64,000 bases of DNA from Rhodopseudomonas boonkerdii (GTDB lineage: Bacteria; Pseudomonadota; Alphaproteobacteria; Rhizobiales; Xanthobacteraceae), in NCBI RefSeq assembly GCF_021184025.1, contig NZ_CP036537.1, positions 1,054,001-1,118,000 of the forward strand, given 5' to 3'. Made by a program: the position numbers and the translations under genes. Below the pieces are notes generated by a model. The model was given only the letters and a program-made list of their open reading frames with translations, ran no database searches and was not told the origin of the DNA. Below, in pieces: positions 1-9,221 of the stretch (its first letter is position 1; each line of letters begins with the position of its first letter).

Positions 1-267
1 ATCGCCGAAGTCGTCCGCGATCTGTTCCGTTCGGAATCGCAACCCGAGCAGTCCTATAGCGAACGCCAGCTCTACGAGGCCGCTCTCGATCGCCTGTCGC
101 GTGAGATCGCTGTGGTCCAGCATGTCACCGAGACCGAGGCGGTTAAGGAAATCGAAGGCCAGCTCGCCAAGAGCCCGCGTCGCGGCGCGAAGGCCGAGGA
201 TGCCGAGGCCAACGCAGACGACGCGGACGAAGGCGATGAGGATGTCGCCGAGGACGAAGCTGCATAA
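1..267 (+). CDS. CarD-family RNA polymerase-binding regulator, C-terminal part
   Basis: Open from the first base, so only the last 88 residues are present. The visible part is the helical C-terminal domain of CarD/CdnL-type regulators (stretch SERQLYEAALDRLSREIAVV), followed by a very acidic tail rich in Asp, Glu and Ala. CarD proteins bind the RNA polymerase beta subunit through an N-terminal Tudor-like domain, which lies outside the window, and stabilise promoter complexes at rRNA and other genes. The gene ends in TAA and is followed 25 bases later by a strong terminator. Family assignment is by recognised sequence; the N-terminal domain cannot be checked. Confidence 0.85.
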   Translation: MAEVVRDLFRSESQPEQSYSERQLYEAALDRLSREIAVVQHVTETEAVKEIEGQLAKSPRRGAKAEDAEANADDADEGDEDVAEDEAA

Positions 268-292
268 GCGGCGACGCTCCGAACAAATTCAA

Positions 293-320
293 AAGCCCGG
301 CCGAAAGGTCGGGCTTTTTT
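293..320 (+). terminator. Intrinsic terminator of carD
   Basis: A 10-bp stem (293-302 paired with 307-316, one G-T pair) closes a GAAA tetraloop and runs into six T residues. It sits 25 bases after the carD stop codon. Confidence 0.92.
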
Positions 321-370
321 GTTGCCTGATGCGCTTTGCACTCGCTCAGCTTGTCGTGGCCCGGCCTCGA

Positions 371-405
371 CATTACTGGATCACCCGCTTTCGCGGGTGA
401 TGACA
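371..405. repeat. Dispersed palindrome, family A, right arm only
   Basis: Contains ACTGGA followed by an 8-bp perfect hairpin (381-388 with 393-400, loop TTTC) and then TGACA. The same unit is the right arm of the longer elements at 47158, 50156 and 62522. The left arm here is too degenerate to align with confidence. It lies between the convergent carD and M48 peptidase genes. Confidence 0.75.
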
Positions 406-420
406 TAAGGAGGTTGAGCG

Positions 421-1923
421 TCAGTCCACCACGATCTTCACACGATCACGCGCTTTCACCTGCGCATTAGCTTCGAGCCCGTTCATCACGCGAAAACGCT
501 CCAGTGGACGATCGACGCCGCTCATGCGATGCGACAGCGATTCCACGGTGTCGCCGGGCTGGACATTGATTACTTTAATGCGCAGCGGCCGTGCGGCCTG
601 GATTTCCGCCAGAGTCAGGCGTCGGAACGAGTTGACGGTCTCGCGGGCGTTGCGCTCGCTCTCATTGGTCTTCTGCTTGGTGGCGAAGATGAAGCGATAG
701 ACGTCGCTGCCGAAGCGCAGCGCATAGACGCGAAACTGCCACTGGTCGCCACGAGCGAGCGCCGTCGCTGCAGGAAAGCCGTTGATGGTGACTTCCTCGG
801 TCGTCGCCTTGTCGACATTCTCCATCCAGCCGGAATTGAGATAGTCGCTGAGCGATTGCTCGGATGGCACACGCACCACGTCGAAACGCATGGCCTGGTT
901 GCCGCCTTCGCGCACGCCGATCACCGCCTGTGCGGTGTTGTCGAGTGTAAAAGCGTCCGGCGCCTGGAAGGTGAAGCCTAGTTTCGGATGCAGGAAGCGT
1001 CGGCCACGCACAAAGCCTTCGCTCGGATCTTCGCCATAGACGATGCCGTCGATGGCGGCGAGATAGGTGTCGCGGTCGCGCTCGCCGCTGCCGCCCGAGG
1101 GCGAGGCATACTGCCGGGCATTGGCCTGCGCGTTCTGGACGCGTTCCGGCGTTGCGGGGTGCGAGGACAGGAAGTCCTGAGCCCGCGGGTCCAGCGGTGT
1201 GCGGCTGGCTTTCAGCGCGGCGTTGCGCTCCATCGCCGAGAGGAAACGTGAGGCGCCGAACGGATCGAAATGGGCGCGGGCGGAGATGCCGACGCCGATG
1301 CCATCGGCCTCGAATTCCTGCGCACGCGAGAAGCTTGCCATGGTGAGTTTCGATTTGGCGAGCGCCAGCGCAGTGAGATCGGGATCGTTGGTGCCCATGT
1401 CGGAGACGACGCGGGTGACGACCGCAGCCTGTCGCGCCTGCTCCTCGCGGATCGAGGCGTGCTTGGCGAGGACGTGCGCCATTTCATGCGACAGCACGGA
1501 GGCAAGCTCCGACGTGTCGCTGGCGAGTGCGATCAGACCGCGCGTCACATAGAGCTGGCCGGTCGGCAGCGCAAAGGCATTCACGGCGCCGGAATTCAGG
1601 ATGGTGACCTTGTAGGCGAGGTCGGGCCGTTCGGAGACGGCGACCAGGCGGTCCACGGTCCTGGAGATCAGGGCTTCAAGTCGTGGATCGTCATAGGAGC
1701 CGCCATAGGAGGCGAGGATGCGTTCGTGCTCTTTTTCTGCAGCGGGGGTCTGGACGACAGCAGGTTTCGGTGGCCTGGCGGGCGCCGGTGGCTTCACGGC
1801 GGCAGAGGCTGCTTCGAAACGGCTCGCGTCGCCGCAGCCCGAAAGCGCGAGGGTCACGCATAGCACCACCGGCGCAGCCCAAAGGCGGCGGCTGAAGCTG
1901 GTTTGCCGTCCCACACCCGTCAC
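421..1923 (-). CDS. M48-family zinc metalloprotease lipoprotein with LysM domain
   Basis: A 500-residue periplasmic peptidase of the BepA/LoiP type, probably anchored by lipid. The N-terminus has a hydrophobic segment ending in a lipobox (LSGC). The zinc site is HEMAH at residues 146-150, with the downstream glutamate in the motif QEFEADGIG. The last 50 residues form a LysM-like module (VQPGDTVESLSHRM), which would hold it at peptidoglycan. Family members degrade misassembled outer-membrane proteins. I chose the GTG at 1923 because AGGACG lies just upstream and because longer reading would run into the nuclease gene, which ends at 1946. The 22-base gap suggests co-transcription with that gene. 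Confidence 0.88.
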   Translation of the reverse strand: MTGVGRQTSFSRRLWAAPVVLCVTLALSGCGDASRFEAASAAVKPPAPARPPKPAVVQTPAAEKEHERILASYGGSYDDPRLEALISRTVDRLVAVSERPDLAYKVTILNSGAVNAFALPTGQLYVTRGLIALASDTSELASVLSHEMAHVLAKHASIREEQARQAAVVTRVVSDMGTNDPDLTALALAKSKLTMASFSRAQEFEADGIGVGISARAHFDPFGASRFLSAMERNAALKASRTPLDPRAQDFLSSHPATPERVQNAQANARQYASPSGGSGERDRDTYLAAIDGIVYGEDPSEGFVRGRRFLHPKLGFTFQAPDAFTLDNTAQAVIGVREGGNQAMRFDVVRVPSEQSLSDYLNSGWMENVDKATTEEVTINGFPAATALARGDQWQFRVYALRFGSDVYRFIFATKQKTNESERNARETVNSFRRLTLAEIQAARPLRIKVINVQPGDTVESLSHRMSGVDRPLERFRVMNGLEANAQVKARDRVKIVVD

Positions 1924-1945
1924 GTTTACGTCCTGCCTGGCGGTC

Positions 1946-2734
1946 CTACTGGTCCCCGACCACCTCGATCTGCCCCACATGGCGGGCCTCGATCCGCGGC
2001 CCGCCGCGGCTCTCGACCCATCCACGCACACGAATTCGTCGTCTTTCAAGGGACTTGATCGTGATTCCTGCCCCTGCGAAAGCAGTCATCATGCGCCTTG
2101 AAATAGACACGGCAAAGTCCCGTGTCCAGCGACGGCCGAAATTGAGATAAGTCGTGTTTCCGGCTTCCCGGACAGACAAAACGTGTCCCTCGACCACGAC
2201 AAAACGCCCCAACTGGGCCAGAATATCGCCGGGAATTACGGCCTTTTTGATGACGCCACTGCGCGACCATATTCCCGTTTTGGCACGCCGGGCAGCGGCC
2301 TCGGCCGCGGCAAGTTCCATGGCGCAGGCATGATCGGGAACCGTGCCGGAGGCGAAGGCGGCGCCGGCGAGCAACAGCCGGACCTGCAGCGGCGGCCCGT
2401 CGGTCTCGACGAAGATGAACGCGGACTGCCGGCCATAACGATCCGGAGTGTCGCTGTCGCCATGGAAGGCGACGTCGCCATCGGGGATCAGGGCGGTGAG
2501 TGCCGCGCTGGAAGACTCGTCAATGGCGGGCTCGATACCCGCCAGCCGGATTTCAACGCCATCGGCCATGCGCAGTGTGCGGATATCGATTACGTCTGCG
2601 ATTCGTCCCGTGCCTTGCGGCTCGAACGAACAGGCGGATGCGCATGCGATGGTCGTGGACACGAGGACGCCGACCATGGGTGACGTCACCATCGCCGCAC
2701 ATCGTCCCGCATGCCCGTGGGCTGTGACACGCAT
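1946..2734 (-). CDS. Thermonuclease-like (SNase-fold) putative lipoprotein
   Basis: 262 residues. An N-terminal hydrophobic segment ends near ASAC, a possible lipobox. Residues 45-150 resemble the staphylococcal nuclease fold (IRLAGIEPAID, DRYGRQSAFIFV, AKTGIW), but the usual active-site arginine and glutamate pattern is only partly kept, so catalysis is uncertain. A C-terminal extension is OB-fold-like and basic. The ATG at 2734 is preceded by GGCAGGG; an internal ATG at 2692 would give a cleaner signal peptide. Probably first gene of an operon with the M48 peptidase. A second, more canonical member of this fold lies at 43953. Confidence 0.72.
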   Translation of the reverse strand: MRVTAHGHAGRCAAMVTSPMVGVLVSTTIACASACSFEPQGTGRIADVIDIRTLRMADGVEIRLAGIEPAIDESSSAALTALIPDGDVAFHGDSDTPDRYGRQSAFIFVETDGPPLQVRLLLAGAAFASGTVPDHACAMELAAAEAAARRAKTGIWSRSGVIKKAVIPGDILAQLGRFVVVEGHVLSVREAGNTTYLNFGRRWTRDFAVSISRRMMTAFAGAGITIKSLERRRIRVRGWVESRGGPRIEARHVGQIEVVGDQ

Positions 2735-2932
2735 TGGCCGCCCTGCCGATTGATACGCAACTCTATGTCGGCGCGATCGATCGTGTCCATTCCGCTTGGC
2801 GGAAACTTTGTTTCTTTCGAATAATTCTCGCAACGGGGTGCGTCGCGCAGCGGCTTGCCGCTGTGGTTCCCTTGTTGCATGATCGCGGCAACAACAAATG
2901 CCGTGCCCAATGCGCGGCGAGGGAGGGACTAC

Positions 2933-4144
2933 GTGAAGACGCTGCTTTCTGGCCTGCTCGCATCGACCATGATTCTGGCCGCGACATCGGGAGCGATGGC
3001 GCAGAACAAGCCGCTCAAGCTTGGCGCGATCCTCGATATGTCCGGCCTCTATGCCGACATCACCGGACCGGGCAGCGAAACGGCGGCCAAAATGGCGGCG
3101 GAAGATTTCGGCGGCGAGGTGCTGGGTCGCAAGATCGAGATCGTCGCCGCGGATCATCTCAACAAGGCCGATCTCTCGGCGAATATCGCGCGCGATATGC
3201 TCGACAATCAAGGCGTCGAGGCGATCATCGACGTGGCGGCATCGGCCACTGCCCTGGCTGCGAGCGAGATTGCGCGGGCGCGCAACAAGATCATCATTTT
3301 CAACGGTCCAGGCTCGATCCGCCTCAGCAACGAAGCCTGCGGTCCCTACACCGTGCACTATGTGTTCGATACTTACGCCCAAGCCAACGTGACCGGCCTC
3401 GCTACCGTCAGGAACGGTCTCGACAGCTGGTTCTTCCTGTCGGCCGACTATGCATTCGGTCAGGATCTGGAAAAGGATACAACCGCTGTCGTGACCAAGG
3501 CGGGCGGCAAGGTACTGGGCAGCGTCAAACATCCGCTGAATACCGCGGATTTCTCATCCTTCCTGCTGCAGGCGCAATCGTCCAAGGCCAAGGTCGTCGG
3601 TCTCGCCAATGCCGGCGGCGACACCATCACCGCCATCAAGCAAGCGGCCGAATTCGGTCTCACCAAGAGCGGTGGTCAGAAGCTGTCGCCGCTGCTGGCC
3701 TTCATCTCGGACATCGACAGCGTCGGTCTCGACACCGCGCAGGGCCTGATTCTCGCGGAAGCTTTCTACTGGGATCTCAACGACGAGACCCGCGCTTTCA
3801 CTAAACGTTTCCAGGAACGCAATAAAGGCCGTGTGCCGACCTCGGCCCAGGCCGGCGTCTATTCGTCCGTGTTGCATTATCTCAAGGCGGTGAAAGCGGC
3901 CGGTACGACCGATTCTGCGGCGGTCATGAAGCTGATGAAGGAAACCCCTATCAACGACATGTTCGCCAAGAACGGCAAGATCCGCGAGGACGGCCGCATG
4001 GTTCATGACTTCTATCTGTTCGAGGTGAAGAAGCCGTCGGAATCAAAGGGACGTTGGGACTATTACAAGCTCTCTGCCACCGTTCCGGCCGATCAGGCAT
4101 TCCAGCCGCTGTCGGAATCGCGTTGCCCGCTGGTGAAGAAGTAA
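2933..4144 (+). CDS. Branched-chain amino acid-type ABC transporter substrate-binding protein
   Basis: 403 residues. A signal peptide ends at ATSGAMA-Q, and the mature protein starts KPLKLGAILDMSGLYADITG, the usual opening of the LivJ/Peripla_BP_6 family. The fold is the two-lobed periplasmic binder; the ligand cannot be read from sequence. Start is GTG at 2933 after GGGAGGG. No permease or ATPase genes follow. Instead it heads a run of acyl-CoA enzymes, and in this bacterial group such binders often take up aromatic or aliphatic acids rather than amino acids. That makes an organic acid the likely ligand (inference). Confidence 0.9.
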   Translation: MKTLLSGLLASTMILAATSGAMAQNKPLKLGAILDMSGLYADITGPGSETAAKMAAEDFGGEVLGRKIEIVAADHLNKADLSANIARDMLDNQGVEAIIDVAASATALAASEIARARNKIIIFNGPGSIRLSNEACGPYTVHYVFDTYAQANVTGLATVRNGLDSWFFLSADYAFGQDLEKDTTAVVTKAGGKVLGSVKHPLNTADFSSFLLQAQSSKAKVVGLANAGGDTITAIKQAAEFGLTKSGGQKLSPLLAFISDIDSVGLDTAQGLILAEAFYWDLNDETRAFTKRFQERNKGRVPTSAQAGVYSSVLHYLKAVKAAGTTDSAAVMKLMKETPINDMFAKNGKIREDGRMVHDFYLFEVKKPSESKGRWDYYKLSATVPADQAFQPLSESRCPLVKK

Positions 4145-4145
4145 T

Positions 4146-4252
4146 ACTCCGCCCTCATCCGGAAGGGCCTTGCAGCGACGTGTCGAAGGATATGCGGCCA
4201 TGGTTCGAGACGGCCCCAAGGGAGCCTCCTCACCATGAGGGCGGGGATGAGA
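4146..4252. repeat. Dispersed element, family B (inverted-end repeat), copy 1
   Basis: Starts ACTCCGCCCTCATCC and ends CTCCTCACCATGAGGGCGGGG, so the ends are inverted copies of each other. Inner blocks GTCGAAGGAT and CATGGTTCGAGACGG also recur in the copies near 8085 and 61048. It fills the gap between the solute-binding protein and the enoyl-CoA hydratase. Confidence 0.85.
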
Positions 4253-4280
4253 TGACGAAGAAAAAGAAAAGGAAAATGCA

Positions 4281-5069
4281 ATGAGCGACATCGTCCTGCA
4301 GGACCTCGACAACGGTCTTCTCACCATCACCATGAACCGTCCGGATCGGCGCAACGCGCTCAATCCGGAAATGACCGAAGGGCTGGTCGCGGCCGCGCGC
4401 CGCGCCCAGGAGGATCACGAGGTGCGGGCGGTGCTCATCAAGGGCGCCGGCGGCACGTTCTGCGTCGGTGGCGATGTCAAGTCGATGGCGGCGGGGCGCG
4501 CGCCGCTTCCGTTCGAGGCCAAACGCGTCAATCTGCGCAAAGGCATGGAGGTCTCGCGTATCCTGCACACAATGGCGAAGCCGGTGGTGGCGCAGCTCGA
4601 TGGTGCCGCTGCGGGCGCGGGTCTTTCGATCGCGCTGTCCTGCGATCTCCGCGTTGCCTCGTCCTCGGTGAAGATCACCACGGCATTCGCCAAGGTCGGT
4701 TTCTCCGGCGATTATGGCGGCACCTATTTCCTGACCAAGATGCTCGGCAGCGCCAAGGCGCGCGAACTCTATCTGATGTCGCCGGTGCTCACGGCACAGG
4801 AGGCGCTGGCACTCGGCATGGTCACCAAGGTGGTCGATGACGCCGAAGTGGAAACGGCGGCGCGTGACCTCGCGATGTCGCTCGCGCGTGGGCCGAGCAT
4901 CACTTACGGCTATATCAAGACCAACATCAACAACGCCGAGACGATGACGCTGGAAGCCTGCTTCGACGGCGAGTCGATACACCATACCCGCTGCGGCGAC
5001 ACCGAGGATCACAAGGAAGCCGCCAAGGCCTTCGTCGAGAAGCGCAAGCCAGTCTTCAAGGGGCAATGA
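4281..5069 (+). CDS. Enoyl-CoA hydratase/isomerase (crotonase) family protein
   Basis: 262 residues, normal length for the family. The two oxyanion-hole regions are GGTFCVGGDVKSM (about 58-70) and DGAAAGAGLSIALSCDLRVA (about 105-124). The position of the second catalytic glutamate of true hydratases reads VGFSGDYGGTYFL, with Asp in place of Glu, which is more like the PaaG/isomerase branch. So it may be an isomerase or act on an unusual acyl-CoA. An AGGAAA sequence precedes the ATG. It is followed closely by the VOC protein, so the two are probably translated from one message. Confidence 0.9.
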   Translation: MSDIVLQDLDNGLLTITMNRPDRRNALNPEMTEGLVAAARRAQEDHEVRAVLIKGAGGTFCVGGDVKSMAAGRAPLPFEAKRVNLRKGMEVSRILHTMAKPVVAQLDGAAAGAGLSIALSCDLRVASSSVKITTAFAKVGFSGDYGGTYFLTKMLGSAKARELYLMSPVLTAQEALALGMVTKVVDDAEVETAARDLAMSLARGPSITYGYIKTNINNAETMTLEACFDGESIHHTRCGDTEDHKEAAKAFVEKRKPVFKGQ

Positions 5070-5071
5070 TC

Positions 5072-5833
5072 ATGAGCCAGGTGCGGTTGCGGCAAGTCTG
5101 TCTGGTCGCTTCGCATTTGGAGCCTGTGATCAGCGACATCACGGCTATTCTCGGTCTCGATGTCTGCTATCGCGATCCGCATGTCGAGAAATACGGGCTT
5201 GAAAATGCGCTGATGCCCGTCGATGCCACGCTACTCGAAGTCGTAGCGCCGACACAGCCGGGGACCGCGGCCGGACGTTTCCTGGAAAAGTCCGGCGGAC
5301 GCGGTGGCTATATGGTGATCCTGTCCTGCGAGGATCCGGACGAGCGCGGGCGCTTTGCCGCCAGCATCGGTGTTCGCACCGCCAATGTGATTGATCATCC
5401 ACCCTATCACGGCGTGCAGCTGCATCCGCGCGATTGTCGGGCCGCCTTTATCGAATTCAATCATACCGCGGGCAGCGATGACGATTTCGATATCTATCCA
5501 CCGGCCGGACCAAACTGGCAGGAATCGATCCGCCACGATGTGACGCGCGCATTGCTCGAAGTCGAGCTGCAGAGCCCGGACCACTACGACCTGGCGCAGC
5601 ACTGGAGCAATCTGATCGGTGTCCCGCTGACCTCGTCGAAAGGGAACGATCCGCAGATCGCCTTTCCGAATGGTTGCTTGCGTTTTGCCAAAGGCAACGC
5701 CGAAGCGATGACCGGACTGACCTTTCGCGTCAATGATGTGGCGCAGGTGCTGGGCAAAGCGAAGGCGCGCGGATGCCCGTTGGCCGGTGATGCATTTCTG
5801 CTGGGTGGGGTCACATTCCGGGTCGTTGCCTGA
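5072..5833 (+). CDS. VOC-superfamily (glyoxalase-like) protein
   Basis: 253 residues made of two paired beta-alpha-beta-beta-beta units. The first begins VRLRQVCLVASHLEPVISDI. Length and layout match the Glyoxalase_3-like group, which includes lyases, epimerases and dioxygenases that use a metal. No single reaction can be assigned. Two in-frame ATGs exist (5066 and 5072). I prefer 5072 because AAGGGG then sits eight bases upstream rather than two. Use of 5066 would overlap the preceding stop by four bases. Its place between an enoyl-CoA hydratase and an acyl-CoA synthetase suggests a side step in the same acyl-CoA pathway. Confidence 0.8.
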   Translation: MSQVRLRQVCLVASHLEPVISDITAILGLDVCYRDPHVEKYGLENALMPVDATLLEVVAPTQPGTAAGRFLEKSGGRGGYMVILSCEDPDERGRFAASIGVRTANVIDHPPYHGVQLHPRDCRAAFIEFNHTAGSDDDFDIYPPAGPNWQESIRHDVTRALLEVELQSPDHYDLAQHWSNLIGVPLTSSKGNDPQIAFPNGCLRFAKGNAEAMTGLTFRVNDVAQVLGKAKARGCPLAGDAFLLGGVTFRVVA

Positions 5834-5942
5834 TCAGCGTTGCCGCGGCACGATCCCGTTTGCTCTGACGCGTGTCTTTAATACGAGCCGGAAGCCGCTT
5901 CGTTCGGAAACGCGATGACAACAACAAGAAACGGGAAGCGCC

Positions 5943-8072
5943 ATGAGTGTATCAGGTCCGCCGCATCCGCTGGACTCGTTCTTTAACCCGTCCAGCATTG
6001 CCATCATTGGCGCTTCGCGCGATGCCACCAAGATCCCCGGTCTCCTGTTGGCCTTTCTGCGTAAGAATAAATTTGCGGGCGCGATCCATCCCGTCAATCC
6101 GAACTATCCCGATATCGATGGGTTGACATGCTATCCATCGCTGGATGCGATTCGACAGCCGGTCGACCTGGCGATCGTCATCATTCCCGCGCGCGCAGTG
6201 CTTGGCGCACTGGAAGATTGCGCGGGACTCGGCGTCAAGCATGCGATCGTCATTTCCTCGGGCTTTGCCGAGGAGGGCGGCGATTCCGTCGCCATGCAGG
6301 AAGCGATCGCGGCACTTGCGAAGCGCACAGGCATGCGGATCTCTGGGCCGAATGCCGAGGGCTATTACAACCAGATCGCCGGTATCGCCGCAACCTTCAG
6401 TCCGACCGTTGACGTGAAGCCCGACCAGCCGCGTCTCGTCGCAACCACAAAGCGGATCGGCATTGTCGCGCAGTCCGGCGGCATCGGCTTTGCGATTTAT
6501 AATCGCGCCAAGGCGCTGGGTATCGCGCTGAGCACGGTGATCTCGACCGGCAACGAGTCCGATCTGGGCGCCGGAGAATTCCTCGACTATATGGTGCAGG
6601 ACCCTGGGACCGATGTGATCCTGCTGTTCATCGAGGGCATTCGCGATGTCGATCAATTCCTGGCTGCCGCAAGGAAAGCGGCGGAGATCGGCAAGCCGGT
6701 CATTGTCACCAAAGTCGGTCGCTCCGGCGCGGGTGAGCGCGCGGCAGCGTCGCACACGGCGAGTATGGTGGGCTGGACGACAGCCTATGATGCCATCTTC
6801 GCGCGCCATGGTTTCATCGTTTCCAACGATCTGGACGAGGCGGTAAGCATCGCTGCCGTGCTAACAACGACTCCGTTGCCGAAGGGCGAGCGGGTGGCTG
6901 TCGTGACGGTCTCGGGCGGTGCAGGCATCTGGGGCGCCGATGCGATATCGGCGCAAGGGCTTCAGGTCCCGGAACTGTCGGACGGCTTACAAGCGGCGAT
7001 CCGCGGCCTGATCCCGTCCTACGGCTCGCCGCGCAATCCCATCGATATCACGGCGCAGGCCGTGCATAGCGGCGGGCTGCAGAAGACCATCGAACTGCTC
7101 GACAGATCGGACGAGGTGGATGCGATCCTGGTGGTCATCTCGCTGTCCAGCGAAACGCGAATGCCGTTCAAGACGCTGGAGCTGAAGCCGGTGATCGCGG
7201 CACAGAACAAGCCAATCGTGTTCTGGTCCTATACGCTGCCGTCGAATTTTGCCCGGACGGGACTGGCTGAATCCGGCGTCGTTGTCCTGTCGGGGCTCAC
7301 GCATGTGAGTGTGGCCTTGAGACGGCTGGTCGATCATGCGCGCTTCAAGCCGGTCGAGGCCGTCGTGATGGCCAGGCAAATGCCAGCCGATCTTGCCAAG
7401 CACCTCACGGCATCGACTTTGTCCGAGCATGACAGCAAGACCTTGCTGCATGTGGCGGGCGTTACGTTGCCGGATGAGATTCTTGTCGTCGACAAATCTG
7501 GACTTGACGCTGCGCTCGCCAAGATTGGCTTCCCGCTGGTGATGAAGATCCAGTCGCGCGATATCCCGCACAAGAGTGAGGTCGGCGGCGTCAAGGTCAA
7601 CATCGCGACCAAGGAGGAAGCGGCTGCCGCCTATGACGCGTTGATAGCAAGCGCGCAGAAGCACAGGCCCGAAGCGGCCTTGCAGGGTGTTCTGGTCTCA
7701 CCGATGGCAAAGAAAGGCGTTGAGATCATCGTCGGCACGCTGCTCGACAAGACATTCGGGCCCATGGTGATGGTCGGTCTCGGCGGCGTGACGACGGAGC
7801 TGTTCAAGGATGTCGTCTATCGCCCTGCGCCAGTGAGTGGGCAAGAGGCAAAGGAGATGCTGAATGCCTTGAAGGGGGCGCCGTTGCTGAACGGGTTTCG
7901 TGGGGCGGCGAAAGCGGATGTGTTGGCTGCGTCGACACTGATTACGCAAGTCTCGGAACTGGCTGCGCAGCTCAAGGGCGAGGTGGCGGAGATCGAGCTC
8001 AATCCCGTGCTGGTACATCCAGCGGGAGAAGGTGTGACGATCGTCGATGCGTTGGTGGTGCGGAAGATTTAA
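5943..8072 (+). CDS. ADP-forming acyl-CoA synthetase (CoA-binding + ligase-CoA + ATP-grasp)
   Basis: 709 residues in the single-chain order CoA-binding domain (FFNPSSIAIIGASRDATKIP, residues 13-32), succinyl-CoA-ligase-like flavodoxin domains, then ATP-grasp (KIGFPLVMKIQSRDIPHKSE, about 522-541). The phospho-histidine expected in this family is His271 in SHTASMVG. The enzyme would join an acid to CoA using ATP, giving ADP and phosphate. Family members act on acetate, pimelate, ferulate and other acids, and the substrate is not evident here. It sits between a VOC protein and, convergently, crotonase and acyl-CoA dehydrogenase genes, so it most likely supplies their acyl-CoA. Confidence 0.88.
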   Translation: MSVSGPPHPLDSFFNPSSIAIIGASRDATKIPGLLLAFLRKNKFAGAIHPVNPNYPDIDGLTCYPSLDAIRQPVDLAIVIIPARAVLGALEDCAGLGVKHAIVISSGFAEEGGDSVAMQEAIAALAKRTGMRISGPNAEGYYNQIAGIAATFSPTVDVKPDQPRLVATTKRIGIVAQSGGIGFAIYNRAKALGIALSTVISTGNESDLGAGEFLDYMVQDPGTDVILLFIEGIRDVDQFLAAARKAAEIGKPVIVTKVGRSGAGERAAASHTASMVGWTTAYDAIFARHGFIVSNDLDEAVSIAAVLTTTPLPKGERVAVVTVSGGAGIWGADAISAQGLQVPELSDGLQAAIRGLIPSYGSPRNPIDITAQAVHSGGLQKTIELLDRSDEVDAILVVISLSSETRMPFKTLELKPVIAAQNKPIVFWSYTLPSNFARTGLAESGVVVLSGLTHVSVALRRLVDHARFKPVEAVVMARQMPADLAKHLTASTLSEHDSKTLLHVAGVTLPDEILVVDKSGLDAALAKIGFPLVMKIQSRDIPHKSEVGGVKVNIATKEEAAAAYDALIASAQKHRPEAALQGVLVSPMAKKGVEIIVGTLLDKTFGPMVMVGLGGVTTELFKDVVYRPAPVSGQEAKEMLNALKGAPLLNGFRGAAKADVLAASTLITQVSELAAQLKGEVAEIELNPVLVHPAGEGVTIVDALVVRKI

Positions 8073-8084
8073 TGGGCTTCCGTA

Positions 8085-8212
8085 CACTCCGCCCTCGTCC
8101 TGAGGAGTGGCCATAGGCCGCGTCTCGAAGGATGGCTGCAGAGTCCGATTCGAGTCAGCTCATGGTTCAAGACGCGCCGAAGAGCGCGCTCCTTACCATG
8201 AGGGGCGGAGTG
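8085..8212. repeat. Dispersed element, family B, copy 2
   Basis: Begins ACACTCCGCCCTCGTCCTGA and ends CTCCTTACCATGAGGGGCGG; it shares GTCTCGAAGGATGGCTG and CTCATGGTTCAAGACG with the copy at 61048. Located between the convergent acyl-CoA synthetase and enoyl-CoA hydratase genes. Confidence 0.87.
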
Positions 8213-8245
8213 AAAATAAAAATGGCCGGGCAAGCCCGGCCATTT
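8213..8245 (-). terminator. Intrinsic terminator of the crotonase gene ending at 8281
   Basis: A 12-bp perfect stem (8220-8231 with 8234-8245) with a two-base spacer at the tip. Read on the minus strand it is followed by TTTTTATTTT. It lies 35 bases beyond the stop codon of the minus-strand gene. Confidence 0.88.
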
Positions 8246-8280
8246 CGCAGTGAGGTTTGCAAAACAAACCCGGCGGGGAC

Positions 8281-9084
8281 TTAGCGCCCCTTGAAGTTCG
8301 GTACGCGACGTTCGGCTGTGGCCTTCACGCCCTCCTTGAAGTCTTCGGTCTTGCGTAGACGTGTCTGTTCCGCCAGCTCGTGTTCGGTCGCCTTGGCAAC
8401 GCGATCGGCCAGGCCGTTGCGCATGGTGGCGCGGGTGGAGAGCAGGCCGAGGGGCGAGTTCTCTGCGATTTCTTCCGCCAGCTTGATGGCGGTGTCGCGG
8501 ACCTGATCCTGGGGCACCAGCACATTGGCGAGGCCCATCTTCAGCGCTTCCTCGCCGCCGACGCGGCGCGATGTGTAGAACATCAGCTCGGCATTGTTCT
8601 TGCCGATCAGTTCGGTCAGCGACACCGTGAGGCCAAAGCCGGGGTGGAAGCCGAGGCGGGTAAAGTTTGCGGCGAAGCGGGTTTCCGGGCAGGCGACACG
8701 GAAGTCGGCAGACACTGCGAGGCCAAGGCCGCCACCAATGGCTGCGCCATGCACTGCGGCGACAATGGGTTTCTTGGCGCGGAAGATGCGCACGGCTTCC
8801 ATATAGAGATGCCCGATAGAGCCGAGATTGTCGGCCGGATCGCCAGACGCATCGGCGACGGTTTCCTTGCGGTTGGGATCGCTGAAATCCGCGCCGGCGC
8901 AGAACGCCTTGCCCTGCGCGCACAGCACCGTGGCGCGCAGCTCTGGGTTGGCGTCGATCTCGTCGAGCGCGTTGGCGATCTGCTGGATCAGCAGGATGTC
9001 GAAGAAGTTCAGCGGCGGCTTGCGAATCTCGATGATCGCGATGTGGCCTCTGGTCTCGATGGCGATGTCTTTGTAGCTGGTCAT
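8281..9084 (-). CDS. Enoyl-CoA hydratase/isomerase (crotonase) family protein
   Basis: 267 residues. Oxyanion-hole segments are GKAFCAGADFSDP (about 58-70) and VHGAAIGGGLGLAVSADFRV (about 110-129). The second glutamate position reads LGFHPGFGLTVSL and has no acidic residue, so ordinary hydratase chemistry is doubtful. Isomerase, thioesterase-like or other crotonase activity is possible. The ATG at 9084 follows GAGGACCAGGAC. It reads leftward after the two acyl-CoA dehydrogenase genes, separated from them by a repeat. Confidence 0.88.
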   Translation of the reverse strand: MTSYKDIAIETRGHIAIIEIRKPPLNFFDILLIQQIANALDEIDANPELRATVLCAQGKAFCAGADFSDPNRKETVADASGDPADNLGSIGHLYMEAVRIFRAKKPIVAAVHGAAIGGGLGLAVSADFRVACPETRFAANFTRLGFHPGFGLTVSLTELIGKNNAELMFYTSRRVGGEEALKMGLANVLVPQDQVRDTAIKLAEEIAENSPLGLLSTRATMRNGLADRVAKATEHELAEQTRLRKTEDFKEGVKATAERRVPNFKGR

Positions 9085-9096
9085 GTCCTGGTCCTC

Positions 9097-9212
9097 GTCG
9101 GCATTCCGGGGCGCGAGCGCCACTTGACGGTCGCTAACCCGGAATCTGGATGTGTTTTAGCTACTTCGAGGTGCCGGGTTCGCACGCAAGATACGTGCGC
9201 CCCCGGAACGAC
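9097..9212. repeat. Dispersed element, family C, copy 1
   Basis: Left end GCATTCCGGGGCGCG and right end CGCCCCCGGAACGAC are inverted copies. The interior holds ACCCGGAATCT and CGAGGTGCCGGGTTCG, again inverted to each other, plus the small hairpin CGCAC/GTGCG. It abuts the ribosome-binding region of the crotonase gene on one side and the dehydrogenase stop codon on the other. A second copy is at 34965. Confidence 0.75.
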
Positions 9213-9221
9213 GAGGTCGTG

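Noticed and set aside
2735..3532. N-terminal extension of the nuclease-like gene to 3532
   Set aside because: It would run antisense through the substrate-binding protein gene; the extension is Arg/His-rich and a good start exists at 2734.
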